DNA of 6,551 nucleotides. Origin: an uncultured Elusimicrobiales bacterium. GTDB taxonomy: Bacteria > Elusimicrobiota > Elusimicrobia > Elusimicrobiales > Elusimicrobiaceae. This document shows, piece after piece, positions 1 to 5,149 of this stretch (positions within the stretch are counted from its first letter, which is position 1; each line of letters starts with the position of its first letter). Location: positions 1 through 6,551 of the forward strand of contig CAJOLM010000063.1 in assembly GCA_905235355.1 (NCBI GenBank). Direction: 5' to 3'. Under the pieces are notes generated by a model. That model did not search any database and was not told where the DNA came from. It was given only the letters and a program-made list of their open reading frames with translations. The position numbers and the translations under genes were made by a program.

Positions 1-116
1 TTCTCTGTACAGAGCGTTGGAACGCCACTTTTGCGGCCGGAGATTTTTGTACCAAAATAGAAAACGCCACCTACAGTAGCACACCGACTACCTGGCGTCA
101 CTATGATCTGCCGTAA
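1..116 (+). CDS. C-terminal fragment of a probable type IV pilin-like (pseudopilin) protein
   Basis: The frame with codons starting at base 3 is open from the window edge to a TAA at 114-116, giving 37 visible residues. They contain two cysteines (codons 6-8 and 48-50) and end in TPTTWRHYDLP. A strong hairpin terminator follows immediately, which supports a real gene end. Pilin and pseudopilin proteins with a disulfide-forming cysteine pair and a short aromatic C-terminus ending in Leu-Pro are, from memory, abundant in Elusimicrobiota; this is the only basis for the family guess. The diagnostic N-terminal prepilin cleavage site and hydrophobic helix lie outside the window. That it is the end of a coding region is fairly likely; the family is tentative. 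Confidence 0.45.
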   Translation, partial: LCTERWNATFAAGDFCTKIENATYSSTPTTWRHYDLP

Positions 117-144
117 AAAACCCCGCTCTTGTGAGCGGGGGTTT
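115..144. terminator. Bidirectional rho-independent terminator between convergent genes
   Basis: An 8-bp GC-rich stem (121-128 CCCCGCTC, 133-140 GAGCGGGG) with a TTGT loop is flanked by six A on the left and a G then TTT on the right. Read leftward, the stem is followed by TTTTTT, a canonical terminator for the tandem ACT-domain gene. Read rightward, it has a weaker T-run for the gene ending at 116. Confidence 0.85.
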
Positions 145-164
145 CTCCTGTGCAAGTGGAAAGC

Positions 165-572
165 TTAAAACAGTCCGGAGGCTTCCAGCGCGCTTAATGC
201 TTGGGTGATATTGCTCACTACCACAATAAAACGCGTGCGCCCTGTGCTGGAGCCGGAACCATAAATGGCGGTAATGTTAATGTTTTTCTTGTGCAAAATG
301 TCGCCAATGTCGCGGATGATGCCTACGCGGTCCGGCGTGTCAATGCAAATGGCATCTGTTTTGACGTTTGTAAATCCGCCCTTGGTCAGTGCGTGACCGA
401 TTTCGTCATTGTGCTTAACAGCCACACGCACGACGGCCGCGTCAAAACGAACATCCTGGGAAATGGCAATGAGATTTGCCTTTTCCTTGACGATTAAATC
501 TGCAAAAGTTTTTAGCGTTCCCGGTTCGTTGACCAAAAATACGCTGTATTGTTTGACTACGCTAATAGCCAT
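165..572 (-). CDS. Tandem ACT-domain protein (COG4747-like, putative amino-acid sensor)
   Basis: This 135-residue protein is almost entirely two ACT domains. The first covers about residues 7-70, with its ligand-loop motif NEPGTL at 15-20. The second covers about 73-133, with DTPDRVGIIRDI at 78-89; the glycines G18 and G84 sit where ACT domains contact small ligands. There is no catalytic or DNA-binding domain. Length and layout fit the uncharacterised small tandem-ACT family (COG4747), usually presumed to bind an amino acid and act as a cytosolic sensor or regulatory subunit; ligand and partner cannot be read from the sequence. The ATG at 570-572 has a good ribosome site (GAGG about 7 bases upstream). 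It is the last gene of the leftward unit, 54 bases after the phosphatase stop with no terminator between, and is followed by the hairpin at 121-140. Confidence 0.85.
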   Translation of the reverse strand: MAISVVKQYSVFLVNEPGTLKTFADLIVKEKANLIAISQDVRFDAAVVRVAVKHNDEIGHALTKGGFTNVKTDAICIDTPDRVGIIRDIGDILHKKNINITAIYGSGSSTGRTRFIVVVSNITQALSALEASGLF

Positions 573-626
573 AGGTCCCTCTTTTTTACCCTACCTACCT
601 GAGCAGCCCGCCAGGCGTCTGCCCGT

Positions 627-1409
627 TTAGCGATCTAACTTTATTATATCAAACATTTCCCGGTGTATGAGCCCATTAGTAGCCAGTGTCTGCTGCCCAA
701 AGCGCTCCAAGCGGGTCCATTTTTTGCCGGAAAAATCGGTTACTTTGCCGCCGGCTTCTTCTAAAATCAGTTTTCCGGCGGAAATATCCCATGGGTTTAA
801 ACAGTCTTCCCAATAGCCGTCAAAGCGGCCCGCTGCCACCCAGCACATATCCAGCGCAGCCGAACCCAAGCGGCGGATATCGTGGCAAGATAAGATGAAA
901 TTTTTAAAGCGCGTCAGCAGCTCTTTCATGCGGTTTTGGCGTACATACGGAAAGCCGGTCACAAGTAGCGCATTTTCTAATTTGTTTACGCGCGAGACGT
1001 GAATTTTTTTGCCGTTAAGCGTGGCGCCTTTTCCTTTTCGCGCTAAAAATAATTCGTCTTTGCACACGTCATACACGCCGCCCAATACAATTTCATTTTT
1101 GTATGCCAGCGCAATGGAAACAGAAAAATGCGGCATGGTATGGGCAAAATTGGTAGTGCCGTCAATGGGGTCAATGACCCATTTCCAGGGTGAGCCGGTA
1201 TTTTTGAGTCCGTTTTCTTCAGCCAAAAAATCATGCTGCGGAAAATTTTTCTGAATAATTTTTAAAATTGCTTTTTGGCATGCCACGTCAGCCTGCGTGA
1301 CTAAATTGGCGCGGGCCTTGAGCTGGTAGCTGACCTTGCCCAAACGCTTTTTTGCAATCGCTCCGGCGGTTTTCAAGCACTCTTGTAAGACGGCAAATTC
1401 TCGTTTCAT
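627..1409 (-). CDS. Inositol monophosphatase / SuhB-family phosphatase
   Basis: A 260-residue metal-dependent sugar-phosphate phosphatase of the FIG superfamily, close to the usual family length. All signature elements are present: the acidic pair in FLAEENG (E64-E65), motif A DPIDGTTNF (D80, D83, T85), and motif B NPWDISAG with D208 followed by EEAGG. The stretch RRLGSAALDMCWVAAGRFDG (180-199) is typical of the SuhB/IMPase branch. Likely substrates are inositol-1-phosphate or related phosphates (NADP and fructose-1,6-bisphosphate are also used in the family); the exact one cannot be decided here. I chose the ATG at 1407-1409 rather than an in-frame ATG 20 codons upstream because it overlaps the nuclease stop as ATGA, the protein then begins at the normal family position, and the 20 extra residues would lie inside the nuclease gene. 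A weak AGAGG lies about 13 bases upstream, so translation is probably coupled to the nuclease. Confidence 0.93.
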   Translation of the reverse strand: MKREFAVLQECLKTAGAIAKKRLGKVSYQLKARANLVTQADVACQKAILKIIQKNFPQHDFLAEENGLKNTGSPWKWVIDPIDGTTNFAHTMPHFSVSIALAYKNEIVLGGVYDVCKDELFLARKGKGATLNGKKIHVSRVNKLENALLVTGFPYVRQNRMKELLTRFKNFILSCHDIRRLGSAALDMCWVAAGRFDGYWEDCLNPWDISAGKLILEEAGGKVTDFSGKKWTRLERFGQQTLATNGLIHREMFDIIKLDR

Positions 1410-2893
1410 AAGAAATTTAATACCTCTATATTTTTGAGTTTGTCTTCTAAAAACAGCATGGCTTTGCAATCGTCCTCGTTGTACATGAGCACTTTGTTAA
1501 GCAGTTCATCATTGCCGGTTTTGAGCCAGTTGGTAAAATAGACCATGCTGTCCATGGCCCCGCAATCGTCCTGCCGCCATTGAAAACCAAACGCGGGCGC
1601 GGCTGCTTTTAAAGAGAAACTGGGAGCAGGCAAATAGAAGGCATTATTGACGGCTACTTTTAGGTCATAGCACAAGCTAACAAGCAAATTTAATTTCTCG
1701 CTGTCGTGTTTGTTCTCTTGGGCGAGCTTGCGCATTTTGCGCACTTCGTAATCGGTCCAGTGATACAGCGCGGTGTCAGCCGGCTCTTTGACATAATCGT
1801 AAAACTGCTCAAAAATTTTAATTTCTTCTTCAGGCGTTTTGGCTACAAAGGACACATATTTATCCTCTTCCTTATCCCAAATGCCAATCAGATACACAAA
1901 GGACACATTGTCTTTGGTAAAAGTTTCGGTGGCTTCAAAATCAAAATACAAATTATGTTTTTTAGTAGGCGGTGGAAAATGCCCCGTTGCGCGCAACACA
2001 GGCTTGTGATGCAAATACGCCACTGACGTATAATAAGCATCTGAAGCGTACGGTTCCTCCAGTAAACCTTGCAGTTTAGCCAGCCCGGCGCGTGCCACAT
2101 CGTCGGTACTATACATATCATAAATTTTGAGGCATTGGCGCATTTCGGTGCTTAAGTGCGGCAGCATTTGCAAATCTTTTGTCTCTGCCATTAATTTGTT
2201 GGCATATACGCGCCACGGCGCGCTGGCTGCCTTGGGCGGTTTGTGCGCTTCGGGCTTGACTTTGCCGTCGCGGATAGCGCGGAAATAGGCCAGCTCGCGC
2301 GTCAGGCGCTGCTCGTGCTCCAAATAGTCCACCTGCATATTTTTGCCTTTTAATTCCACCAGGCTGTAGCGTGGGGTAAAGCCCTGAATTTCTGCCAAAA
2401 TATGATTAAGCAGCGATACTTGCAGCGCGTAATGTTCTTTTAAATCATGCGCACGTTTGAACTGCACAATGCGGTAATAATACGGACCAAAGATACTGCT
2501 GCCGCCTTCCATGCGCTGAAGTAAATTGACCGCGCCATATACGTTTTTGGGCAAATTCCACAAAGCAGCATTGGCAATAGCGGGCTGTCCTTCAGACATG
2601 GCCTTGAGCGTACCTTGAAAACGCTCCGTATCACTGGTAGCCGTAATAAATACCACGCCGGGGAAATGCTCGCGTATCCACGCGTCGCGGCTGTGGCGGT
2701 CCGTGCGGACCTTTAAGTTTTCATAGCGGTTGGTTTCCGGCACGGCTTGATCGGCTGGGGCATGGAAAGAACACCACACGCCAAAAGGGTCCTCTAACAG
2801 CGAAAACATTTTAGAGGCGTTAAAATCTTCCTTGGCGGGGGTGCGCCCGGCAGAAAAACGGTCAAATAAAGTGTCGGCCAGATTTTGTTCCAT
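1406..2893 (-). CDS. TM0106/COG2251-type nuclease: degenerate RecB-like domain plus DEDD exonuclease domain
   Basis: A 495-residue predicted cytosolic nuclease. The C-terminal part (about 313-487) is an RNase H-like DEDD exonuclease domain: motif I LYFDFEATE (D318, E320), a central HWTDYE (D381), the SFSLKAAAPAFGF segment (425-437) and a final YNEDDC (D474/D475). The N-terminal part (about 25-260) has the shape of the RecB/Cas4-like PD-(D/E)XK domain that precedes it in the TM0106 family: DPFGVWC (35-41), NLLQR (123-127), YYYRIVQFKR (138-147) and the ALQVSLLNHIL helix (156-165). Where active members carry Asp, Glu/Asp and a C-terminal cysteine cluster, this protein has N123, Q144 and a lone C254, so the first nuclease site looks inactive. 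Family role is uncharacterised; DNA or RNA processing is inferred. It is first in the leftward unit, overlaps the phosphatase by 4 bases, and has no Shine-Dalgarno before its ATG but a close upstream promoter, implying a leaderless message. The first 24 residues precede the usual family start; the alternative M29 also lacks a ribosome site. Confidence 0.82.
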   Translation of the reverse strand: MEQNLADTLFDRFSAGRTPAKEDFNASKMFSLLEDPFGVWCSFHAPADQAVPETNRYENLKVRTDRHSRDAWIREHFPGVVFITATSDTERFQGTLKAMSEGQPAIANAALWNLPKNVYGAVNLLQRMEGGSSIFGPYYYRIVQFKRAHDLKEHYALQVSLLNHILAEIQGFTPRYSLVELKGKNMQVDYLEHEQRLTRELAYFRAIRDGKVKPEAHKPPKAASAPWRVYANKLMAETKDLQMLPHLSTEMRQCLKIYDMYSTDDVARAGLAKLQGLLEEPYASDAYYTSVAYLHHKPVLRATGHFPPPTKKHNLYFDFEATETFTKDNVSFVYLIGIWDKEEDKYVSFVAKTPEEEIKIFEQFYDYVKEPADTALYHWTDYEVRKMRKLAQENKHDSEKLNLLVSLCYDLKVAVNNAFYLPAPSFSLKAAAPAFGFQWRQDDCGAMDSMVYFTNWLKTGNDELLNKVLMYNEDDCKAMLFLEDKLKNIEVLNFL

Positions 2894-2928
2894 ATATATA
2901 TTTTAGCTTTTTATGAGTAAGCTGTCAG
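2894..2928 (-). promoter_or_regulatory. Sigma70-type promoter of the nuclease gene, leaderless geometry
   Basis: On the minus strand, CTGACA (2928-2923, 5/6 to consensus) is separated by exactly 17 bases from TAAAAT (2905-2900, 5/6). Six bases (2899-2894) then lead to the ATG at 2893, so the expected start of transcription falls on or next to the A of the start codon. No Shine-Dalgarno is present upstream. Confidence 0.6.
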
Positions 2929-2950
2929 TCGGAGCCGGCAAACATACCAT
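2922..2950 (+). promoter_or_regulatory. Weak candidate promoter for the coiled-coil protein gene
   Basis: CTGTCA (2922-2927, 4/6) and TACCAT (2945-2950, 4/6) are 17 bases apart. They would give a leader of about 26 bases containing AGGATATAGG before the ATG at 2983. A second -10-like TATGAT at 2963-2968 has no matching -35 box and would cut into the ribosome site. The -35 box overlaps that of the divergent nuclease promoter. Weak by score. Confidence 0.25.
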
Positions 2951-2982
2951 TTTGCCTGTAAATATGATAGGATATAGGTACT

Positions 2983-3417
2983 ATGTTAAATGCGCTGCTT
3001 TTTCAATTAATTGGATTTGTTGTGTGTTTCATTTTGCTGTTTTATTTTACGGCAAAATACCGCGCTGCTTTGGTTAGCGAAGCAGACCTGGATTATCCGG
3101 CTGAAGACATGACGGTAATGACTGTCAGCAAGCCGGCTTTTGTGTCGCGCGCGTCTATTTTAAGTTCGTTGCAAAACACGTCTGCTATGGAAGTGACGGA
3201 CCTAAAAGAAAAAGTGAAAGAATTGCATTACCGCCTGGAAGAACAAAAACTGGCGCAAGATAAAAACATAGCTGATTTGACAAAGCTGGTGGGGCGTATG
3301 GAGCAGCGCTTGTCTACCTTTGAGCAAGAATATGTGAGCAAACTGCAGCCTACTTTGCTCAGCTTAATTGAAGATTTAGAGCATATGAAAGTAGCTGAAA
3401 AACAAGAAACCAAATAA
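2983..3417 (+). CDS. Small membrane-anchored coiled-coil protein, function unknown
   Basis: A 144-residue protein that I do not recognise. Residues 3-23 form one hydrophobic segment (ALLFQLIGFVVCFILLFYF), too long and without a cleavage site for a secretion signal, so it is probably an N-terminal anchor. About residues 68-140 are rich in Leu, Lys, Glu and Gln in heptad-like spacing (LKEKVKELHYRLEEQ, LTKLVGRMEQRLSTFEQE), predicting a long coiled coil. The linker 28-65 contains the acidic DLDYPAEDM. With the hydrophobic segment first and basic residues (AKYR) just after it, the coil is most likely cytosolic, although either topology is possible. The start ATG has AGGA 10 bases and AGG 4 bases upstream. 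It is a single-gene unit, divergent from the nuclease, with a strong terminator 16 bases after the stop. A scaffolding or envelope role would be guesswork. Confidence 0.8.
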   Translation: MLNALLFQLIGFVVCFILLFYFTAKYRAALVSEADLDYPAEDMTVMTVSKPAFVSRASILSSLQNTSAMEVTDLKEKVKELHYRLEEQKLAQDKNIADLTKLVGRMEQRLSTFEQEYVSKLQPTLLSLIEDLEHMKVAEKQETK

Positions 3418-3433
3418 ACTTTCCTTGTATTAC

Positions 3434-3459
3434 AAAGGCCCGCTTCGGCGGGCCTTTTT
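3434..3459 (+). terminator. Rho-independent terminator with UUCG tetraloop
   Basis: A 10-bp perfect stem (3434-3443 AAAGGCCCGC, 3448-3457 GCGGGCCTTT) closed by a C(UUCG)G tetraloop is followed by a T-run to 3459. It ends the transcript of the coiled-coil gene and separates it from the ZIP transporter promoter. The A-rich left flank is too short to make it clearly bidirectional. Confidence 0.92.
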
Positions 3460-3480
3460 CCTATAACCTTATTTTGCGGT

Positions 3481-3514
3481 TTGAAAGAGACGATCAGTTT
3501 GCTAGTATGAAATT
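3481..3514 (+). promoter_or_regulatory. Candidate promoter of the ZIP transporter gene, leaderless geometry
   Basis: TTGAAA (3481-3486, 5/6 to consensus) is followed after 16 bases by TAGTAT (3503-3508, 4/6). Six bases separate this -10 box from the ATG at 3515, the same distance as at the nuclease gene. No Shine-Dalgarno exists between 3487 and 3514. The -10 match is modest. No binding site for a zinc regulator (Zur-type palindrome) is evident. Confidence 0.4.
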
Positions 3515-4285
3515 ATGACTGCGTCCGTAACCGCCGCTTTACTACTTAGTTTTTTGGCCGGGGCCGCCACCAGTGTGGGCGGGCTGCTGGCATTTGTGAT
3601 TAAAAAAGATAATTTTGCCGCGTTGTCTGTCGGTCTGGGGTTTTCTGCCGGAGTGATGCTGTATGTGTCCTTTATGAAAATGATACCGCAGGCGCAAGAG
3701 TCTTTAGGTGCGCTATACGGCGCGTCTGGGGAGTGGCTAACGGTTGGGATATTTTTTGGCGGAGTGGCGTTGGCGTGGCTGATTGACCGCTTTATGCCCA
3801 CGCATCATGTGCATGCTGATGCACTGGAGCAGCAAAATAAGCTTAAACACGTAGGTCTTTTTACCGCGTTGGCGCTGGCGGTACATAACTTCCCGGAAGG
3901 GCTGGCAACTTTTATGGCCTCTATGGAAGATATTACACTAGGGATTTCTATTGCTCTGGCGGTGGCGGTACACAATATCCCGGAAGGCATTGCAGTTGCG
4001 CTGCCGGTATATCACGCGACGGGAAGTAAACAGAAGGCGTTTTGGTATAGCACATTTTCCGGACTAGCCGAACCGACGGGGGCGATAGCGGGGTTCTTGC
4101 TGTTGCGCTCGGTACTGCATGAGGCGGCTTTTGGCGTCATGTTTGCGCTGGTGGCGGGGATTATGGTGTATATCTCACTGGATGAACTGCTGCCAACCGC
4201 GCACGAGTACGGACATGGTCATGCGGTCATTGGCGGGGTGATTGGCGGCATGATGCTCATGGCAGTTACGCTACTGGTCTTTTAA
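3515..4285 (+). CDS. zupT: ZIP-family divalent metal transporter, ZupT-like
   Basis: A 256-residue inner-membrane transporter, the usual ZupT length, with about eight hydrophobic segments. It carries both hallmark metal-site motifs on consecutive helices, HNFPEGLATF (H124, N125, E128) and HNIPEGIAV (H153, N154, E157), followed by AEPTGA (E186) and DELLP (D223, E224). The variable cytosolic loop has a short His patch THHVH (96-100), and HEYGHGH (230-236) lies before the last helix. The family imports zinc and, less selectively, iron, manganese or cobalt. One oddity: residue 55 is Lys in SFMKMIP, where ZupT proteins I remember have Glu (SLMEMLP in the E. coli protein). The ATG at 3515 has no Shine-Dalgarno; the N-terminus MTASVTAALLLSFLAG matches the normal ZupT start, so the start is probably right. 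It is a single-gene unit converging on the gene at 4331-5089. Confidence 0.93.
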   Translation: MTASVTAALLLSFLAGAATSVGGLLAFVIKKDNFAALSVGLGFSAGVMLYVSFMKMIPQAQESLGALYGASGEWLTVGIFFGGVALAWLIDRFMPTHHVHADALEQQNKLKHVGLFTALALAVHNFPEGLATFMASMEDITLGISIALAVAVHNIPEGIAVALPVYHATGSKQKAFWYSTFSGLAEPTGAIAGFLLLRSVLHEAAFGVMFALVAGIMVYISLDELLPTAHEYGHGHAVIGGVIGGMMLMAVTLLVF

Positions 4286-4318
4286 TAAAAAACCCCGCAC
4301 AAAGGCGGGGTGTTTTGT
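4286..4318. terminator. Bidirectional rho-independent terminator between convergent genes
   Basis: A stem of 6 GC-rich pairs plus one A-T pair (4292-4298 ACCCCGC, 4305-4311 GCGGGGT) encloses a 6-base loop. The left flank is an A-run (4286-4291), giving TTTTTTATT after the stem when read leftward from the gene at 4331-5089. The right flank TGTTTTG serves the ZIP gene less perfectly. Confidence 0.8.
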
Positions 4319-4330
4319 CTGTTGTACAAA

Positions 4331-5089
4331 TTAGAATAAATACGGGGCAATTAAAAACGATAAAATGATGCCCATGGAATAGCTTGTCACATTGATAGCG
4401 ACACTGAGGGCTGCTGCATTTCGCAGGCTGACATATTTGCGGTTACATAACCAAATGAACAGCGTTTCAAACAAAAAGCAAAATAGCCAGATAAACCACG
4501 GCTCCGGCACCATGGGCGCCAGTACCTGCCAGGAAAGCGGCATGGTAATTAAATTGGCAATCACAACTGCATACAACACGCGGTAGCTTTTACCGGTATA
4601 AGACAGATAAGCAATAGCCGCCAAAATTTCCGTCAACAAAATAATGAGTAAAGACAACCAGGCGTCTGCGCGCAATAATTCATTAATACCGGAAGGAGTA
4701 ACCGTGGGTTCTACCACCAGATCATCTTTCCGCACAATTACATTAAATGCACTGCGAAGTTTTTTAGGAGCAGCAAATACATTGCTGGTGCGGGTCACTC
4801 CGTCGGAAAAATTGAGTACCAGTTGCTGAAACGGCCAATATTCATAGGCGATAGAAAAGCAGCTGTCTGTATCGCAATATAATTTTTGCAAACCATATTG
4901 CCCAAGGGGGTCATTTTGCAGACATTGATTATCTTCGCATTGGATTTGTTCGCTAATCTCTGCCACGATGGTCGGTTTGTTTTCGGTTTGGTATATGAAC
5001 GTAAAATCCATTTCTGGCTTAGGAGCAATACTACCCCAAAGCGGTGCTACGCACAGTAAAGCAGCCAACAGACAGTAAAATTTTTTCAT
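4331..5089 (-). CDS. Uncharacterised exported membrane protein with a Cys-rich outer domain and four TM helices
   Basis: A 252-residue protein that I cannot name. Residues 1-20 look like a signal sequence (MKKFYCLLAALLCVAPLWGS), probably cleaved near GSIA or kept as an anchor. Residues 22-140 form an extracytoplasmic domain with an early MDFTFIY strand, two evenly built cysteine pairs (C51-x4-C56 and C72-x4-C77, each rich in Asp/Asn) and a FSDGVTRTSNVF motif (94-105). Four hydrophobic segments follow at about 143-162, 171-190, 198-215 and 225-250; the third carries a buried Glu (E208), and SLRNAAALSVAINVTSYSMG (221-240) is rich in small residues as in conserved helix packing. I recall similar layouts with a SDG-T-R-SNVF motif in hypothetical proteins of Clostridia and Chloroflexota, so this is probably a conserved family, but no function is known to me. 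AGGA lies 7 bases before the ATG. It is a single gene, divergent from the aminopeptidase. Confidence 0.85.
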   Translation of the reverse strand: MKKFYCLLAALLCVAPLWGSIAPKPEMDFTFIYQTENKPTIVAEISEQIQCEDNQCLQNDPLGQYGLQKLYCDTDSCFSIAYEYWPFQQLVLNFSDGVTRTSNVFAAPKKLRSAFNVIVRKDDLVVEPTVTPSGINELLRADAWLSLLIILLTEILAAIAYLSYTGKSYRVLYAVVIANLITMPLSWQVLAPMVPEPWFIWLFCFLFETLFIWLCNRKYVSLRNAAALSVAINVTSYSMGIILSFLIAPYLF

Positions 5090-5138
5090 AGTTTCGTCCT
5101 ATACTTTATATTTGGTATTATAACATTATATAAGGACC
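5090..5138. promoter_or_regulatory. AT-rich divergent promoter region
   Basis: This gap between divergent genes is very AT-rich and holds several overlapping -10-like boxes: two perfect TATAAT copies on the minus strand (5122-5117 and 5130-5125), and TATTAT (5116-5121) and TATAAC (5119-5124) on the plus strand. No convincing -35 box sits at 16-18 bases from any of them, so which is used cannot be decided from sequence. Confidence 0.4.
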
Positions 5139-5144
5139 AGGAGG
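5139..5144 (+). promoter_or_regulatory. Strong Shine-Dalgarno (AGGAGG) of the aminopeptidase gene
   Basis: A full AGGAGG lies 5 bases before the ATG at 5150. It is the best ribosome site in the window, fixes the start of the aminopeptidase and contrasts with the ZIP and nuclease genes, which have none. Confidence 0.9.
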
Positions 5145-5149
5145 AATAT

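Noticed and set aside
573..626. GC-rich inverted segments between the phosphatase and ACT genes as a terminator
   Set aside because: Only short imperfect pairings exist (for example CCTG with CAGG) and no T-run follows in the leftward direction; the A-run before the ACT gene is on the wrong side for a leftward terminator.
1410..1469. A 20-residue N-terminal extension of the phosphatase starting at an upstream ATG
   Set aside because: It would lie wholly within the nuclease gene and go beyond the normal family N-terminus, while the ATGA junction gives a better start.
1706..2026. 106-codon open frame on the plus strand inside the nuclease gene
   Set aside because: Antisense to the conserved exonuclease domain; its hydrophobic, Phe-rich composition is what the reverse strand of such codons produces.
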